A stretch of DNA of 35,340 bases from Gemmatimonadota bacterium (GTDB lineage Bacteria > Gemmatimonadota > Gemmatimonadetes > Gemmatimonadales > Gemmatimonadaceae). Location: positions 1-35,340 of the forward strand of contig PMYN01000022.1 of NCBI GenBank assembly GCA_003171215.1, written 5' to 3'. The position numbers and the translations under genes are program-made. This document shows positions 8,065-15,584 of the stretch, piece after piece. Below the pieces are notes generated by a model. The model was not told the origin of the DNA and made no database searches. It saw only the letters and a list, made by a program, of their open reading frames with translations. Numbering within the stretch: position 1 is the first letter of the stretch; each line of letters starts with the position of its first letter.

Positions 8065-8370
8065 TCACGACTTCCGGGCCATTTGGCGCGCGAGCGCTCG
8101 AGCGGAGAACCGCACGCAGCGTCGCGACAGCTGCCGCCGGCCGAGTTGCACGCCATGATCGTAGACCCAGCGCACCGACACCTGGAGCCGCTCTGCACAT
8201 TGCTCCGCCGTCAGCCACTCGTCGGCGCCGTTGTCGGCGGCGGCCGCGGCGACGCCGGGCGCGAGGCCGTCGGCCGCAATCCACGCCTTGATGTCGCGCA
8301 CGGGCAGCGTGACGGAGCCGTCGTCCGGGAGCAACGCAGCGAGATCGCGGAGCCGCTCGGCGAGCGTCAT
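8065..8370 (-). CDS. Helix-turn-helix DNA-binding protein (excisionase/AlpA-like fold)
   Basis: The 101-residue protein starts MTLAERLRDLAALLPDDG. Residues about 55-100 hold EWLTAEQCAERLQVSVRWVYDHGVQLG followed by a basic tail (RRCVRFSARALARQMARKS), matching the MerR-like HTH found in excisionases and in small phage regulators. The N-terminal half (VTLPVRDIKAWIAADG) is of unknown role. Its ATG overlaps the stop of the upstream 83-residue gene (ATGA), so it is translated from the replication-gene transcript. It could be the excisionase or an accessory replication factor. Confidence 0.65.
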   Translation of the reverse strand: MTLAERLRDLAALLPDDGSVTLPVRDIKAWIAADGLAPGVAAAAADNGADEWLTAEQCAERLQVSVRWVYDHGVQLGRRQLSRRCVRFSARALARQMARKS

Positions 8371-8618
8371 GAGGTTGCCACGGTGGCCGCGGAGTGCAGC
8401 GGCTCGATGCCGCGGGCACGGAGCCGCGCCGCGGCCTGCTCGCGTTCGCATTTCAGGACCGCGACGAGCTCACGCGTACGGATCGATTCGAACCGCCAGC
8501 GCACCGCCGCGAGGAGCGCGGGCGGACCGTCGAGCACGACCCGGTCGGCGTCGCCGAGGTAGACATCGCCGCCCATGCCTCGGAAGAACTCGAGGAACTG
8601 TTCGGCGCTCACAGACAC
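8367..8618 (-). CDS. Small protein of unknown function, coupled to rep
   Basis: The 83-residue product has a hydrophobic/acidic N-terminal half (EQFLEFFRGMGGDVYLGDADRVVLDGPPALLAAVRW) and a basic helical C-terminal half. The strand-turn-strand then helix pattern around GDADRVVLDGPPALLAAV is like that of TubC-type docking modules, but the resemblance is weak. It overlaps the end of the replication gene by ten bases and the next HTH gene by four, so it is part of the same translational relay. Possibly a partner of the replication protein. Confidence 0.6.
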   Translation of the reverse strand: MSVSAEQFLEFFRGMGGDVYLGDADRVVLDGPPALLAAVRWRFESIRTRELVAVLKCEREQAAARLRARGIEPLHSAATVATS

Positions 8619-10246
8619 GCCTCTTCCCGCCCGTCGAGCGCTTCGGCGATTGGTTTCGGAGAACTTCGAAGCGCTGAAAAAACATCGCCCGAGAAGGGCA
8701 GGGCAAGGTCTACTCTACTACCCAAATCAGGGTCTACTCCACTACGGGGGGTCTTTAAAGACCCCCCCCGTAGAGTGGAGTTAGTAGACCTCGCTCCATT
8801 TCCGTGGAGTGGAGTTACGATGGAGCGAGTGGAGTTGGACGAGGGGAGCGCGAGCCGACCGGCGTCCGTCAGTTTCCATTTCCCGCCGTCTGCCGAGACG
8901 TAACTGTTTGCCCTGAGCCATTCTCGGGCCTTGTTGAAGCTGCTCGCCCCGAGGATGGTTGATTCATGCCACGCCTTGTACGATGCTCCACTTTCGGCGG
9001 TGAAATTCTGGTGGAGCGCGACCAGACATTGGAGCCGCTGACCCTTCAAAACGCCACCGGTTACTCCACTCGGTTTTAAGACCAGACTTGGCGCCACTTC
9101 GACGGCCTCCAAGGCGAGCGGCGCGAACTCCGGCGCGTCCTTCATCCACTTGCATTCGACCATCAGCCGCTCCTCATCCCGTGAACACAGAATGACGGTG
9201 TCAGCGGCGGCCTCGAGGGCCGTGGAGCCGCGGCCACGGTCCTCCCCGCCGGTGCCCTTGTGGTGCACCGCGAGGACCGTGGCGCCCGTCCCGTCGCGCA
9301 GCTGATCGCAGCCCCGGACGAACGCCGACATATCCTCCGTCGCGTTCTCGTTGCCGTCCATGTTGCGGGCGACGGTGTCGAGGATGATGAGCACCGGCGC
9401 GGGCTGTACCGTGCGCTCGATCTCGGCGAGGAGCTCGGCGACGTCGCGGCCGGTATTGATGGAGAGGCGGCGCGGCAGAAAAAAGACTCCGAGACGCTCC
9501 TCGATGCGCGCGTACCGCTTCCAGGCCGCCACGCGCCGCCGAATGCTCGTCGCGCCTTCCGCATAGACATAGACCGTGGATCCCTGCCGGCACTGGCGCC
9601 CGTGCCAATCGAGGCCCAGCGCCACATGGCAGGCCCAATCGAGCGCCAAGAAGCTCTTGAACATCTTCGGCTCGGCGATGAGGACCGCGAGCGCGTGGCC
9701 GGGGAGTACGCCGTCGATGATCCACGCGGGCCGCTGTACCTCCGCGATCTGCACATCATCGAAGAGCGCGAAGCGACGGGGACCGGTTTCGTTCGCGCGC
9801 TCGAAGTGCTGCAGTGCGGTACGCACGCCGGCGGCGATCGTCGTCGGCGCCAGGTCCCCGGCGCGCGCGAGCGCGGCCGCGTCGTCGAAGGTCTTGCTGA
9901 GCGCGCGTCGTTGGGCGGCATTGCGAACGAGCTCCGCGTAGTACACGACATTGGCGGCTGACGGTACGACGTCGAGCAGCACCCCGAGAAACGCCATGCC
10001 GCCGACCGCGGCGAGCTCGCCGCGGCGCTCGAGCTCCTCGCCCAGCGTGACCGGGTCGACTGCCGAACCGCGCGCGTCCAGCGCTTGCATGGCGCTGAAA
10101 ATCTGACCGTACGCGGGCCGAGCGAAGTCACCGGGCTCGAGCATCGGCGCCAGCGTGCCGAGGACGGCCGGCTGGAGCATGACCGACCCGAGCACGGCCT
10201 GCTCGGGGTTCTCGGTGCGCGTATAGTCGATGGGCGCGGCGCTCAT
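8609..10246 (-). CDS. Replication protein: DnaB N-terminal domain plus RepA/RecA-fold ATPase
   Basis: The 545-residue protein starts with a DnaB-N-like helical domain (about 8-135: NPEQAVLGSVML, VGGMAFLGVLLDVVPSAANV). Next comes a RecA-fold ATPase of the AAA_25/RepA type, with Walker A variant AEPKMFKS at 191-198, Walker B VLIILD at 285-290 and AVHHKG at 326-331. Residues about 390-470 look like a winged helix. The last 80 residues are low complexity and encoded by repeats that may form an origin. DnaB's own C-terminal motor is replaced by the RepA-type ATPase. It likely starts replication of the excised element. It overlaps the small-terminase candidate by ATGA. Confidence 0.85.
   Translation of the reverse strand: MSAAPIDYTRTENPEQAVLGSVMLQPAVLGTLAPMLEPGDFARPAYGQIFSAMQALDARGSAVDPVTLGEELERRGELAAVGGMAFLGVLLDVVPSAANVVYYAELVRNAAQRRALSKTFDDAAALARAGDLAPTTIAAGVRTALQHFERANETGPRRFALFDDVQIAEVQRPAWIIDGVLPGHALAVLIAEPKMFKSFLALDWACHVALGLDWHGRQCRQGSTVYVYAEGATSIRRRVAAWKRYARIEERLGVFFLPRRLSINTGRDVAELLAEIERTVQPAPVLIILDTVARNMDGNENATEDMSAFVRGCDQLRDGTGATVLAVHHKGTGGEDRGRGSTALEAAADTVILCSRDEERLMVECKWMKDAPEFAPLALEAVEVAPSLVLKPSGVTGGVLKGQRLQCLVALHQNFTAESGASYKAWHESTILGASSFNKAREWLRANSYVSADGGKWKLTDAGRLALPSSNSTRSIVTPLHGNGARSTNSTLRGGSLKTPRSGVDPDLGSRVDLALPFSGDVFSALRSSPKPIAEALDGREEACL
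8707..8836. repeat. Iteron-like repeats and strong hairpin inside the 3' end of rep (candidate origin)
   Basis: GGTCTACTCYACTAC occurs twice, 24 bases apart (8707-8721, 8731-8745). A perfect palindrome with arm GGGGGGTCTTT (8746-8756) and its complement (8757-8767) follows. Then GAGTGGAGTT occurs three times (8773, 8807, 8827), the first being the mirror of the words on the left. The block is lower in GC than the rest of rep outside the G/C runs. Repeats and a hairpin inside a replication gene recall origins nested in rep genes, as in lambda O. Confidence 0.55.
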
Positions 10247-10755
10247 GACGCCGGCGCCTGTTTCTTGGGCCTGCGTGTCTTCGACGCGGGAGTCTTCGCA
10301 GGCGCGCGCGGCACGAGGGCCGCGAGTTGCATCATCGCCTCCCGGTTCCCCGTATCGATCGTGGTTTGGCGATCAGCGCGGCTCATCCCATCGACGATCT
10401 TTCCGGCAATGCGGGGGCCCGCCGCCGCGACAACCGCCCGCGTCGTACGGACCAGGTCCGCGACCACCGCGTCGTGGTCGGCCATCGAGATCACCGCCGC
10501 GCGCGCTTTCGCGAGCGAGAGCCGCTGCGCGTCGACCCGGACGTCGACCAGGCGCGCGCGCGCGGTCCTGCTGCCGGTCGCGGCCTGCGCGCGGAGCGCC
10601 TGGTGCAAATGCACCACGTAGGCGCTCGCGCACGGGATGAGCTCGTACCGTGCGCGGACCGGCCGAGGGATAATTCCCTCGGCGGCGAGGCGATTGACGT
10701 GGCGCTCGCTGATGGCGAGCAAGCTCGCGACCTCGGCGCGCGTGGCGGAGCTCAT
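10243..10755 (-). CDS. Small terminase-like (Nu1-like) DNA-binding protein
   Basis: The 170-residue protein opens with a winged-helix/HTH typical of Nu1-type small terminase subunits: RAEVASLLAISERHVNRLAAEGIIPR, then YELIPCASAYVVHLHQ. A helical region (about 60-110, rich in Ala and Arg) would be the oligomerisation part, and the C-terminal tail is Lys/Pro rich. Small terminases choose the DNA to be packaged. No large terminase was found, so if this call is right the protein would redirect the packaging motor of a helper phage, as in PICI satellites. A general HTH regulator is the alternative. It leads the rep operon. Confidence 0.6.
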   Translation of the reverse strand: MSSATRAEVASLLAISERHVNRLAAEGIIPRPVRARYELIPCASAYVVHLHQALRAQAATGSRTARARLVDVRVDAQRLSLAKARAAVISMADHDAVVADLVRTTRAVVAAAGPRIAGKIVDGMSRADRQTTIDTGNREAMMQLAALVPRAPAKTPASKTRRPKKQAPAS

Positions 10756-11033
10756 CGCGTCACCGACCGCGCATAGGACAGGACATCATATTTGTGACAT
10801 CTTACTCTGGCGAATAGGGGCGGTCGCCGATACCCGCGAGGCGGGAGGGTCGGGAAAGGACCCGCGCGATGCAGCCCCTCGAGGGGTGGTGGCGCTGCCT
10901 GGCGGCACTGCCGTGACCGCGTGCGGCGCCTAGCACGTGCGCGTGGCATCGCGAGGGGTTCCACCGCGCTGCGCGCACGCCGCACCCTTCGAAGGGCACG
11001 TGTGCACGCGTTGCGGTTGGCCGTGAGGTTCAC
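10752..11033 (-). CDS. Possible Arg-rich ORF upstream of the packaging/replication operon (doubtful)
   Basis: A GTG-started frame of 93 codons ends in an ATGA overlap with the small-terminase-like gene, the same junction type used by true genes here. The product is very rich in Arg and Pro with no recognisable domain, and the last part contains the best candidate promoter for the next gene. High GC makes chance ORFs of this kind common, so I give it little weight. Otherwise the 288-base gap 10756-11043 holds no gene. Confidence 0.2.
   Translation of the reverse strand: MNLTANRNACTRALRRVRRARSAVEPLAMPRARARRRTRSRQCRQAAPPPLEGLHRAGPFPTLPPRGYRRPPLFARVRCHKYDVLSYARSVTR
10785..10813 (-). promoter_or_regulatory. 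Candidate promoter for the small-terminase/rep operon
   Basis: In an AT-rich island of an otherwise GC-rich gap, the minus strand reads TCGCCA (10808-10813) and TATGAT (10785-10790) with 17 bases between. Transcription would start about 23 bases before the ATG at 10755. Confidence 0.4.
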
Positions 11034-11043
11034 GTCGGACGCC

Positions 11044-11373
11044 TCACGAGTTGAAGGGCCGATCTTCGGCGACGTCGACCTGCACCGATGCGGTGATGCC
11101 GGCGTTTGAGTGCGCCGCGGCGATGATGTTGCAGGTGCCGACGATGCCGGAAGGCGTGACGACGCCGGCGACCACCGTGACGACATCGGCGCGCGACGTG
11201 CTCCAATCGACCGTATCGACGAACGGCGCGCCGAACTGGTCGGAGACCGCCGCCCGGAGTGCGATCGTCGCGGGTTCGGTCGGACGGTCCAGCGTGAAGA
11301 TCAGCGGATCGCAGGGGAGGCCGGTTTGGCCTGACACGATGGTGACCTTTGCGGCGACAGGTGTTGCGGGCAT
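11044..11373 (-). CDS. Small Ig-like beta-sandwich protein (phage structural candidate)
   Basis: The 109-residue product starts MPATPVAAKVTIVSGQTGLP and has the pattern of a bacterial Ig-like domain: ATIALRAAVSDQFGAPF, DTVDWSTSRADVVTV, VVTPSGIVGTCNIIAAAHSNAGITASVQVDV. Such domains decorate phage capsids and tails. A GAGGAG ribosome site lies close upstream of the ATG, inside the end of a 31-codon ORF. No signal peptide is present, which fits a virion part rather than a secreted protein. It is the last gene of the block led from 17.7 kb. Confidence 0.65.
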   Translation of the reverse strand: MPATPVAAKVTIVSGQTGLPCDPLIFTLDRPTEPATIALRAAVSDQFGAPFVDTVDWSTSRADVVTVVAGVVTPSGIVGTCNIIAAAHSNAGITASVQVDVAEDRPFNS

Positions 11374-11375
11374 GG

Positions 11376-11471
11376 TTAGGACTCCTCGTGAGTGACGTGC
11401 GTGAATGGTGCGCGCGATCCTGGGCGATCGACGCCGTGAGCGAGTTGCAGCGTGCGGGTGATCGCGTTCAT
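11376..11471 (-). CDS. 31-residue small ORF in the coupled gene chain
   Basis: The ATG overlaps the stop of the upstream gene (ATGA) and its TAA lies two bases before the ATG of the Ig-like gene, whose ribosome site is inside its last codons. It begins MNAITR, close to MNAITF of the 11-residue ORF at 13648-13683. There is no domain. It may be translated only to carry ribosomes across the junction. Confidence 0.4.
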   Translation of the reverse strand: MNAITRTLQLAHGVDRPGSRAPFTHVTHEES

Positions 11472-11695
11472 GCTGGTTCCTCTTTCCTCCGCTCGAGTTC
11501 GTTGGCGATCGCACGGACGAGCAGCGTATATCGATCGCCGCCGCGATCGCGGAGCTGTACGCCGATCTCCGTCAGCGCCGGCGTCGGCACGTCGCGCAAC
11601 GCCTTTCCGCCGTGCGGATGATCCCAGCGCGGGAGATAGACGTCGAGCACGGATCCCGCCGCCGTTTCTTTGTGCCGGCCAGGCTTCGCGGTCAC
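11468..11695 (-). CDS. 75-residue protein made of the DVPTP module
   Basis: The GTG start overlaps the stop of the upstream gene (GTGA). Residues about 20-75 read LPRWDHPHGGKALRDVPTP followed by a helical stretch ending in AIANELERR. This is clearly related to the C-terminal end of the 390-residue protein at 12479-13651 (LPNWRNHPLAGARIRDVPTP, ending AIAEELEAR). The module is thus present both free-standing and as a tail. Two helices plus a Pro-containing loop suggest a protein-protein docking unit; the function is unknown. Confidence 0.65.
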   Translation of the reverse strand: MTAKPGRHKETAAGSVLDVYLPRWDHPHGGKALRDVPTPALTEIGVQLRDRGGDRYTLLVRAIANELERRKEEPA

Positions 11696-12096
11696 GACTG
11701 ATTGCCGGCGGCGCGTGGATGCAGCGCCCGCAGCCCGTTCAGCCACCACGCGAAGAACTCCCGCGACCAGAGATTCATCGCGGCGAGCGGTCGACAATCC
11801 TCTGGGCCGAGCTTATGGTCCGGCTCGAGGAGCACGCATCCATCGGCCGCCGCGCCTATGCGCATCACCGTGATACTCGCGATGCCGTCGACGCCGGCGC
11901 CGAGCATGAGGCCGTAGCGCGTGCCGTCGCCAGGCTGTAGCTCGACGTATACCGAATAGCCGTCCGCGAGCAGTCCGAAAATGTCCGCGTCCTTCGGCTC
12001 GTCTGCATCGAGCGGCCCATGCGCCTGCAGACCGAGGATCCGCGCCGGCGCCCAGCGCATCGCGATGCCGCGATATTCCGGGGTGACAGCCATCAT
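11692..12096 (-). CDS. Conserved-looking phage protein of unknown function
   Basis: The 134-residue product starts MMAVTPEYRGIAMRWAPARI. It has a compact globular look, alternating strands and turns (DGYSVYVELQPGDGTRYGLMLGAG, ITVMRIGAAADGCVLLEPDHKLG) and ends with an aromatic helix (LWSREFFAWWLNGLRALHP). I do not recognise a family. It overlaps the upstream stop by one base (TGATG) and the downstream GTG by four. A role in assembly or DNA handling cannot be told from sequence. Confidence 0.6.
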   Translation of the reverse strand: MMAVTPEYRGIAMRWAPARILGLQAHGPLDADEPKDADIFGLLADGYSVYVELQPGDGTRYGLMLGAGVDGIASITVMRIGAAADGCVLLEPDHKLGPEDCRPLAAMNLWSREFFAWWLNGLRALHPRAAGNQS

Positions 12097-12479
12097 CAGG
12101 AAATCCCCCGGACGCCCGCGAGGACAGACTCGAGGAAGTGCACGCGTTCGAGCAGCCGGTCGTTCTCCCCGAGCGCCTCGAGGTACCGACCCGCGAGTCG
12201 CGGGAGCAGATTGCCGGCCGCCGCAATCACGCGCGCATCGGCGCGCGAGCAGCTCTCGGCGACGAGCTCGCCGCCATAGAACGCGTAACTTTCGGCGCCG
12301 TACGGACCGCGCATGCGCGAATGCTCGAGCGCCACGCCGGGCGCGCAGACATGGGAGCCGCGTAGATCCCACGGCCGCGGCGTGGCATGCTCCAGCGCGA
12401 GAAGGACACAGTCGACCTCGACGCGCATGAGATCGTCGCCTCGGGCGAGTCGAAGGGTATTGTTCGGGCCCGGACGCAT
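12096..12479 (-). CDS. Protein of unknown function in the element
   Basis: The 127-residue product starts MRPGPNNTLRLARGDDLMRV. The first half looks like a small beta domain (VEVDCVLLALEHATPRPWDLRG), the second half is helical and ends LGENDRLLERVHFLESVLAG, which could form a coiled coil. No family is recognised. Both ends overlap neighbours by a TGATG junction, so it belongs firmly to the coupled chain. Confidence 0.6.
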   Translation of the reverse strand: MRPGPNNTLRLARGDDLMRVEVDCVLLALEHATPRPWDLRGSHVCAPGVALEHSRMRGPYGAESYAFYGGELVAESCSRADARVIAAAGNLLPRLAGRYLEALGENDRLLERVHFLESVLAGVRGIS

Positions 12480-13651
12480 CAGCCGTCCTCCGCGCCCGCG
12501 GCTGGCGGCTCGCCGGCGGCGCTTTCCGGAGCAGTCCGCCGCGCCTCGAGCTCCTCCGCGATCGCGTCGACGAGCGGCTGCTGGTTGATGCCACCTTTCT
12601 CGCGCAGCGTGATATGCAGCGCTTCGAGCTCCGGCGTCGGCACGTCGCGGATCCGCGCGCCGGCGAGCGGGTGGTTTCTCCAGTTGGGGAGCGTGACGTC
12701 GCGCGCCTCGCTCGGCGCGATCGGCGGCGCGAGTGCTGCGGCGGCCGGCGCGATCATTTCGCCCGCGGGATCCTTGTCCGGTGATTCCGTGAACGCGGCT
12801 GCCGGCGCCGCGGGCTCGATCGCCCCGGAGCCGTACGGATCGTCGTCGGTCCCGGCCCGCAGCAGCGCGGGCCGCGGCTCGAACACCTCAGCGGCGCGGG
12901 CGGTCGCGCGTCCCTGCGCGATGATGTCGCGAAGGAGCAGCGCCTGGTCGCGCATTTCGTCCTCGCGGAACTTGAGCGCGGGAATCGTCGACGCGATGAG
13001 CCGCATGCAGCGCCGGCAGGCGCGCGTCTCGACGGTCTCGACCGGCGTCTCGTCGCCGACGGGATCCGCCGTGACTTCCTTCCAGCCCTTGAACTGGCCG
13101 TTCTGGAAATCCTTCACCTTCTTTTTCCGGCCCTTCACGATCCACTTCGCGCCGGCGAACTCGTGCGGCACGCTCTTGAGCTTCACGCGGAAGACGCACG
13201 CCGCCGTCGCCTCGTCGGGAATCGCGAAGGCGATCCGCTCATCCTCGCGCCGACGCAGCTCGAGCCGCGATTTCTCGTCGCCGGCGTCGGAGCGCGTCTT
13301 CAGGCGCGGATCCGCGACGACGTGATCCGCGCGCACGTATTCGACGAGCTCGGCGCCGACCATCTCGCTGAGCCGCCGCAGGAAATACTTTGCGTTGCGA
13401 TAGATGTTGTCGCCGAGGACGTCGACCTCGGTCACGTCGATCGCGTTGGCCTGCAGGTAGAAACTGATGGCCTCGCGCGAGTCGGGCGTGAGACCCTTGC
13501 CCCAGCTCAGCGCGGCGATCGACGCGGCCACCTGGTGCTGCTGCTTCCGCAGCTCGAGCGCGGCGCGCACCTTGGGCGGGAACTCGCCGCGGCGTGGTGC
13601 CTCGCGGAGCTTCTGCGCGATCTCGCGCTTCGTGAGGGCAGTGGTGGTCAT
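12479..13651 (-). CDS. Possible phage single-strand annealing (RecT-like) protein with a C-terminal DVPTP module
   Basis: The 390-residue protein has a core (about 50-230) with SREAISFYLQANAIDVTEVDVLG, then NIYRNAKYFLRRLSEM, and DPVGDETPVETVETRACRRCMR. An early helical region, then G-x-x-Y-x-N-A-K-Y, then a late T-x-E-x-R-A-x-R-R stretch, resembles RecT/Bet-type annealing proteins, but I rate this as a suggestion. Residues about 255-330 are Ala/Pro-rich linker. The last 60 residues are the DVPTP module shared with the 75-residue protein. GAGG precedes the ATG, which also overlaps the stop of an 11-codon ORF. Confidence 0.5.
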   Translation of the reverse strand: MTTTALTKREIAQKLREAPRRGEFPPKVRAALELRKQQHQVAASIAALSWGKGLTPDSREAISFYLQANAIDVTEVDVLGDNIYRNAKYFLRRLSEMVGAELVEYVRADHVVADPRLKTRSDAGDEKSRLELRRREDERIAFAIPDEATAACVFRVKLKSVPHEFAGAKWIVKGRKKKVKDFQNGQFKGWKEVTADPVGDETPVETVETRACRRCMRLIASTIPALKFREDEMRDQALLLRDIIAQGRATARAAEVFEPRPALLRAGTDDDPYGSGAIEPAAPAAAFTESPDKDPAGEMIAPAAAALAPPIAPSEARDVTLPNWRNHPLAGARIRDVPTPELEALHITLREKGGINQQPLVDAIAEELEARRTAPESAAGEPPAAGAEDG

Positions 13652-13683
13652 GGTCTCAGCCTCGGAAAAGTGATAGCATTCAT
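13648..13683 (-). CDS. 11-residue leader ORF before the 390-residue gene
   Basis: The ORF encodes MNAITFPRLRP. A near-perfect ribosome site (GGTGAGGTG) lies five bases before its ATG, stronger than that of most genes here, and its TGA overlaps the ATG of the next gene (ATGA). It looks like a translational entry point for the 390-residue gene, or a short leader peptide. Confidence 0.45.
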   Translation of the reverse strand: MNAITFPRLRP

Positions 13684-13740
13684 CGTCTCACCTCACCCGC
13701 GTCCGGTGCTTGCCGCGCCGGCGCGGGGTTTTTCTTTTTA

Positions 13741-15570
13741 CTAGAAGTGCGTCCCCCACGTCGCGGTGCCGACACCGGGCGGCGTCGAGCCGCCGCCGGA
13801 GGTATCCGTCCCGCCGGGCGCCGACGGCGGCGGCAGCGTCGGCGCGGTATCCCCGCCCGCCGGGAAGGTCGAATGCGTCGCGGCGAAGACGTCCTCGACG
13901 CCGTTGAAGGTCAGCTCGCCGTTGTCCAGGCTGCCGCGGTTCGCGTTCAGCAGCCGCACGACGAGCCCCGCGATCCCGAAGGCCGGCCAGTCCACGACGA
14001 CGACGTCGCCGGTCGCCAGCGCGTAGCCCTGGCGATTCATCTTCCACGAGAGCTGCGGGAGCGGGACGGAGGTCGCGCGACGCGTGCGCGCGCAGCAGAG
14101 CGCCGCGATGTCCGGATCCGTGACGTAGGGCAGGTCCATCGTCTGACTCCGGATTTGCTTGGTCGCTTGGAAGTTCGCGAGATCCTGATCGGTCACGACG
14201 TCGGGCGCGAACCCGCGGTATTGCGCCGTGTTCTCGAAATGCTGGTACGTGATCCGGATCTCGTTGAACGTCTTCGTCCACGTGCCCGGCGCATAGCGCA
14301 TCGCCGTGCTGTTCGACGGATTCACATGCGGCAGCGTCGACACGTCGTAATCGCCGCGGATCAGTTTCAAGGTGACTTTCTGCGTCACGGGGCTCGTCGC
14401 CAGGACCGCGCCGACGTGCGACAGAATCTTCGTGATCGTCTGTTCCGCCGGCGCCGCATCGCCCACGTGCACCGAGAGCCCGAACCCGGTCTTGGTCGCG
14501 GTGATCGGTTCGGCGAGGAGCGCCGCAGCGCACGCCGCGAAGGATGGAATGTCGATCGTCGCGGGATCGCGCCCCAAGCCGTAACCCGGATGCGTGAGGA
14601 GTGCATAGAGGATCTCCGGCACGCTCGCGTCGTAGCGGATCGTCGCATCGGCGGCGCTCTGCCCAAGCGGCGAGAGCGTGCCGGTCAAGGCGCCTTCCCA
14701 CCACGCCGTGCGGCGCGCGATCACGGTCATCGGTTGCGGCACGCCGCTGCCGGCCGCAATGTAGAAAGGCGTTCCGATGCCGATGCCGCCCGCGCCGGTG
14801 TTCCCCATCCGGATATAGGAGAACCCCGGCCACGCGGAGCAGTTCGCGCCATACGCGACGGGCGAGGCGAGCACCGGATCGATCGGCTGTCCATCCGTGC
14901 CCCAGTACAGGCGGAGCTGGCCTTTGTTCTCGCTGCCGTCGCTGGCGGGATCCCGGCCGATGCCGCCCTGCGCGGCGTCGCCGCCGAACATGGCGTCGGC
15001 CTTCCCCGCGTTCCGCGCGTTCTGGTTGCCGTTGATCGTGATATCGAGCGGGCTGCCGGCATTCACCTGCGCGCCGGCGAGCACGTAATCGAGCGCCGAC
15101 CCGTAAGTGACGCTGTCGCCGATCACATACGCCTGCGCGACATCCCACGCGCCCCACCACGTCGACGGCGTGCCGGTGTCGAGCGGCGTCCAGTAGGTCG
15201 CGTTCGGCGGCGCGTGGCCGGTATGGCCGAGCACGCAGATATAGCTGATGCCGCCGACGGGTTTGTTCCGGCACGATTTGTTGCCGAAGCGGATGTCAAT
15301 GATCTCGTTGATGATTCCCCAGCCGAGCACGAGGTGCGCGCTCATCAGGTAGAACCATTGGAGATGCTTCACCGCGTTCGTGTTGCCCCACCAGACGGTG
15401 TTCGGTGCGACCTCGGCCGTGCCGAACCAGACGGGGACCGGCGGCCCGGCGTCCACTGTGGGCGCCTTGAACTCGCCGCGCTGGGGCTTCTTCGCGAGCG
15501 CGTTCGTCAGCACGGAGGCCAACGCACTCAATACGAACGGAGCAAGTAGGTAGAGCCCAAACATGAGCAT
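13741..15570 (-). CDS. Phage tail hub / tail tip protein (Phage-tail_3, GTA/lambda J-like)
   Basis: The 609-residue protein starts MLMFGLYLLAPFVLSALASV, a hydrophobic N-terminal helix, and has a GGAG ribosome site. Family-like features in order: VPVWFGTAEVAPNTVWWGN, YLMSAHLVLGWGIINEIIDIRFG, LRLYWGTDGQPIDP, then WPGFSYIRM and GTPFYIAAGSG...MTVIARR, then PEILYALLTHPGYGLG and IDIPSFAACAAALLAEP. The order matches hub proteins of siphophage and gene-transfer-agent tails, which hold the tail tip and touch the host surface. The C-terminus is Pro/Gly/Ser rich and ends in TATWGTHF. No other tail gene was found, which makes it odd here. Confidence 0.8.
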   Translation of the reverse strand: MLMFGLYLLAPFVLSALASVLTNALAKKPQRGEFKAPTVDAGPPVPVWFGTAEVAPNTVWWGNTNAVKHLQWFYLMSAHLVLGWGIINEIIDIRFGNKSCRNKPVGGISYICVLGHTGHAPPNATYWTPLDTGTPSTWWGAWDVAQAYVIGDSVTYGSALDYVLAGAQVNAGSPLDITINGNQNARNAGKADAMFGGDAAQGGIGRDPASDGSENKGQLRLYWGTDGQPIDPVLASPVAYGANCSAWPGFSYIRMGNTGAGGIGIGTPFYIAAGSGVPQPMTVIARRTAWWEGALTGTLSPLGQSAADATIRYDASVPEILYALLTHPGYGLGRDPATIDIPSFAACAAALLAEPITATKTGFGLSVHVGDAAPAEQTITKILSHVGAVLATSPVTQKVTLKLIRGDYDVSTLPHVNPSNSTAMRYAPGTWTKTFNEIRITYQHFENTAQYRGFAPDVVTDQDLANFQATKQIRSQTMDLPYVTDPDIAALCCARTRRATSVPLPQLSWKMNRQGYALATGDVVVVDWPAFGIAGLVVRLLNANRGSLDNGELTFNGVEDVFAATHSTFPAGGDTAPTLPPPSAPGGTDTSGGGSTPPGVGTATWGTHF

Positions 15571-15584
15571 CAGGTCAGCTCCGC

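Noticed and set aside
13713-13739. GC palindrome CCGCGCCGGCGCGG followed by T-rich tract, like a plus-strand terminator
   Set aside because: No plus-strand gene ends here, the stem has only five pairs once a loop is allowed, and the neighbouring genes are on the other strand. Kept as a note only.
13747-15549. 600-codon plus-strand frame opposite the tail hub gene
   Set aside because: Extreme Arg content and no domain; the minus strand clearly encodes the hub.
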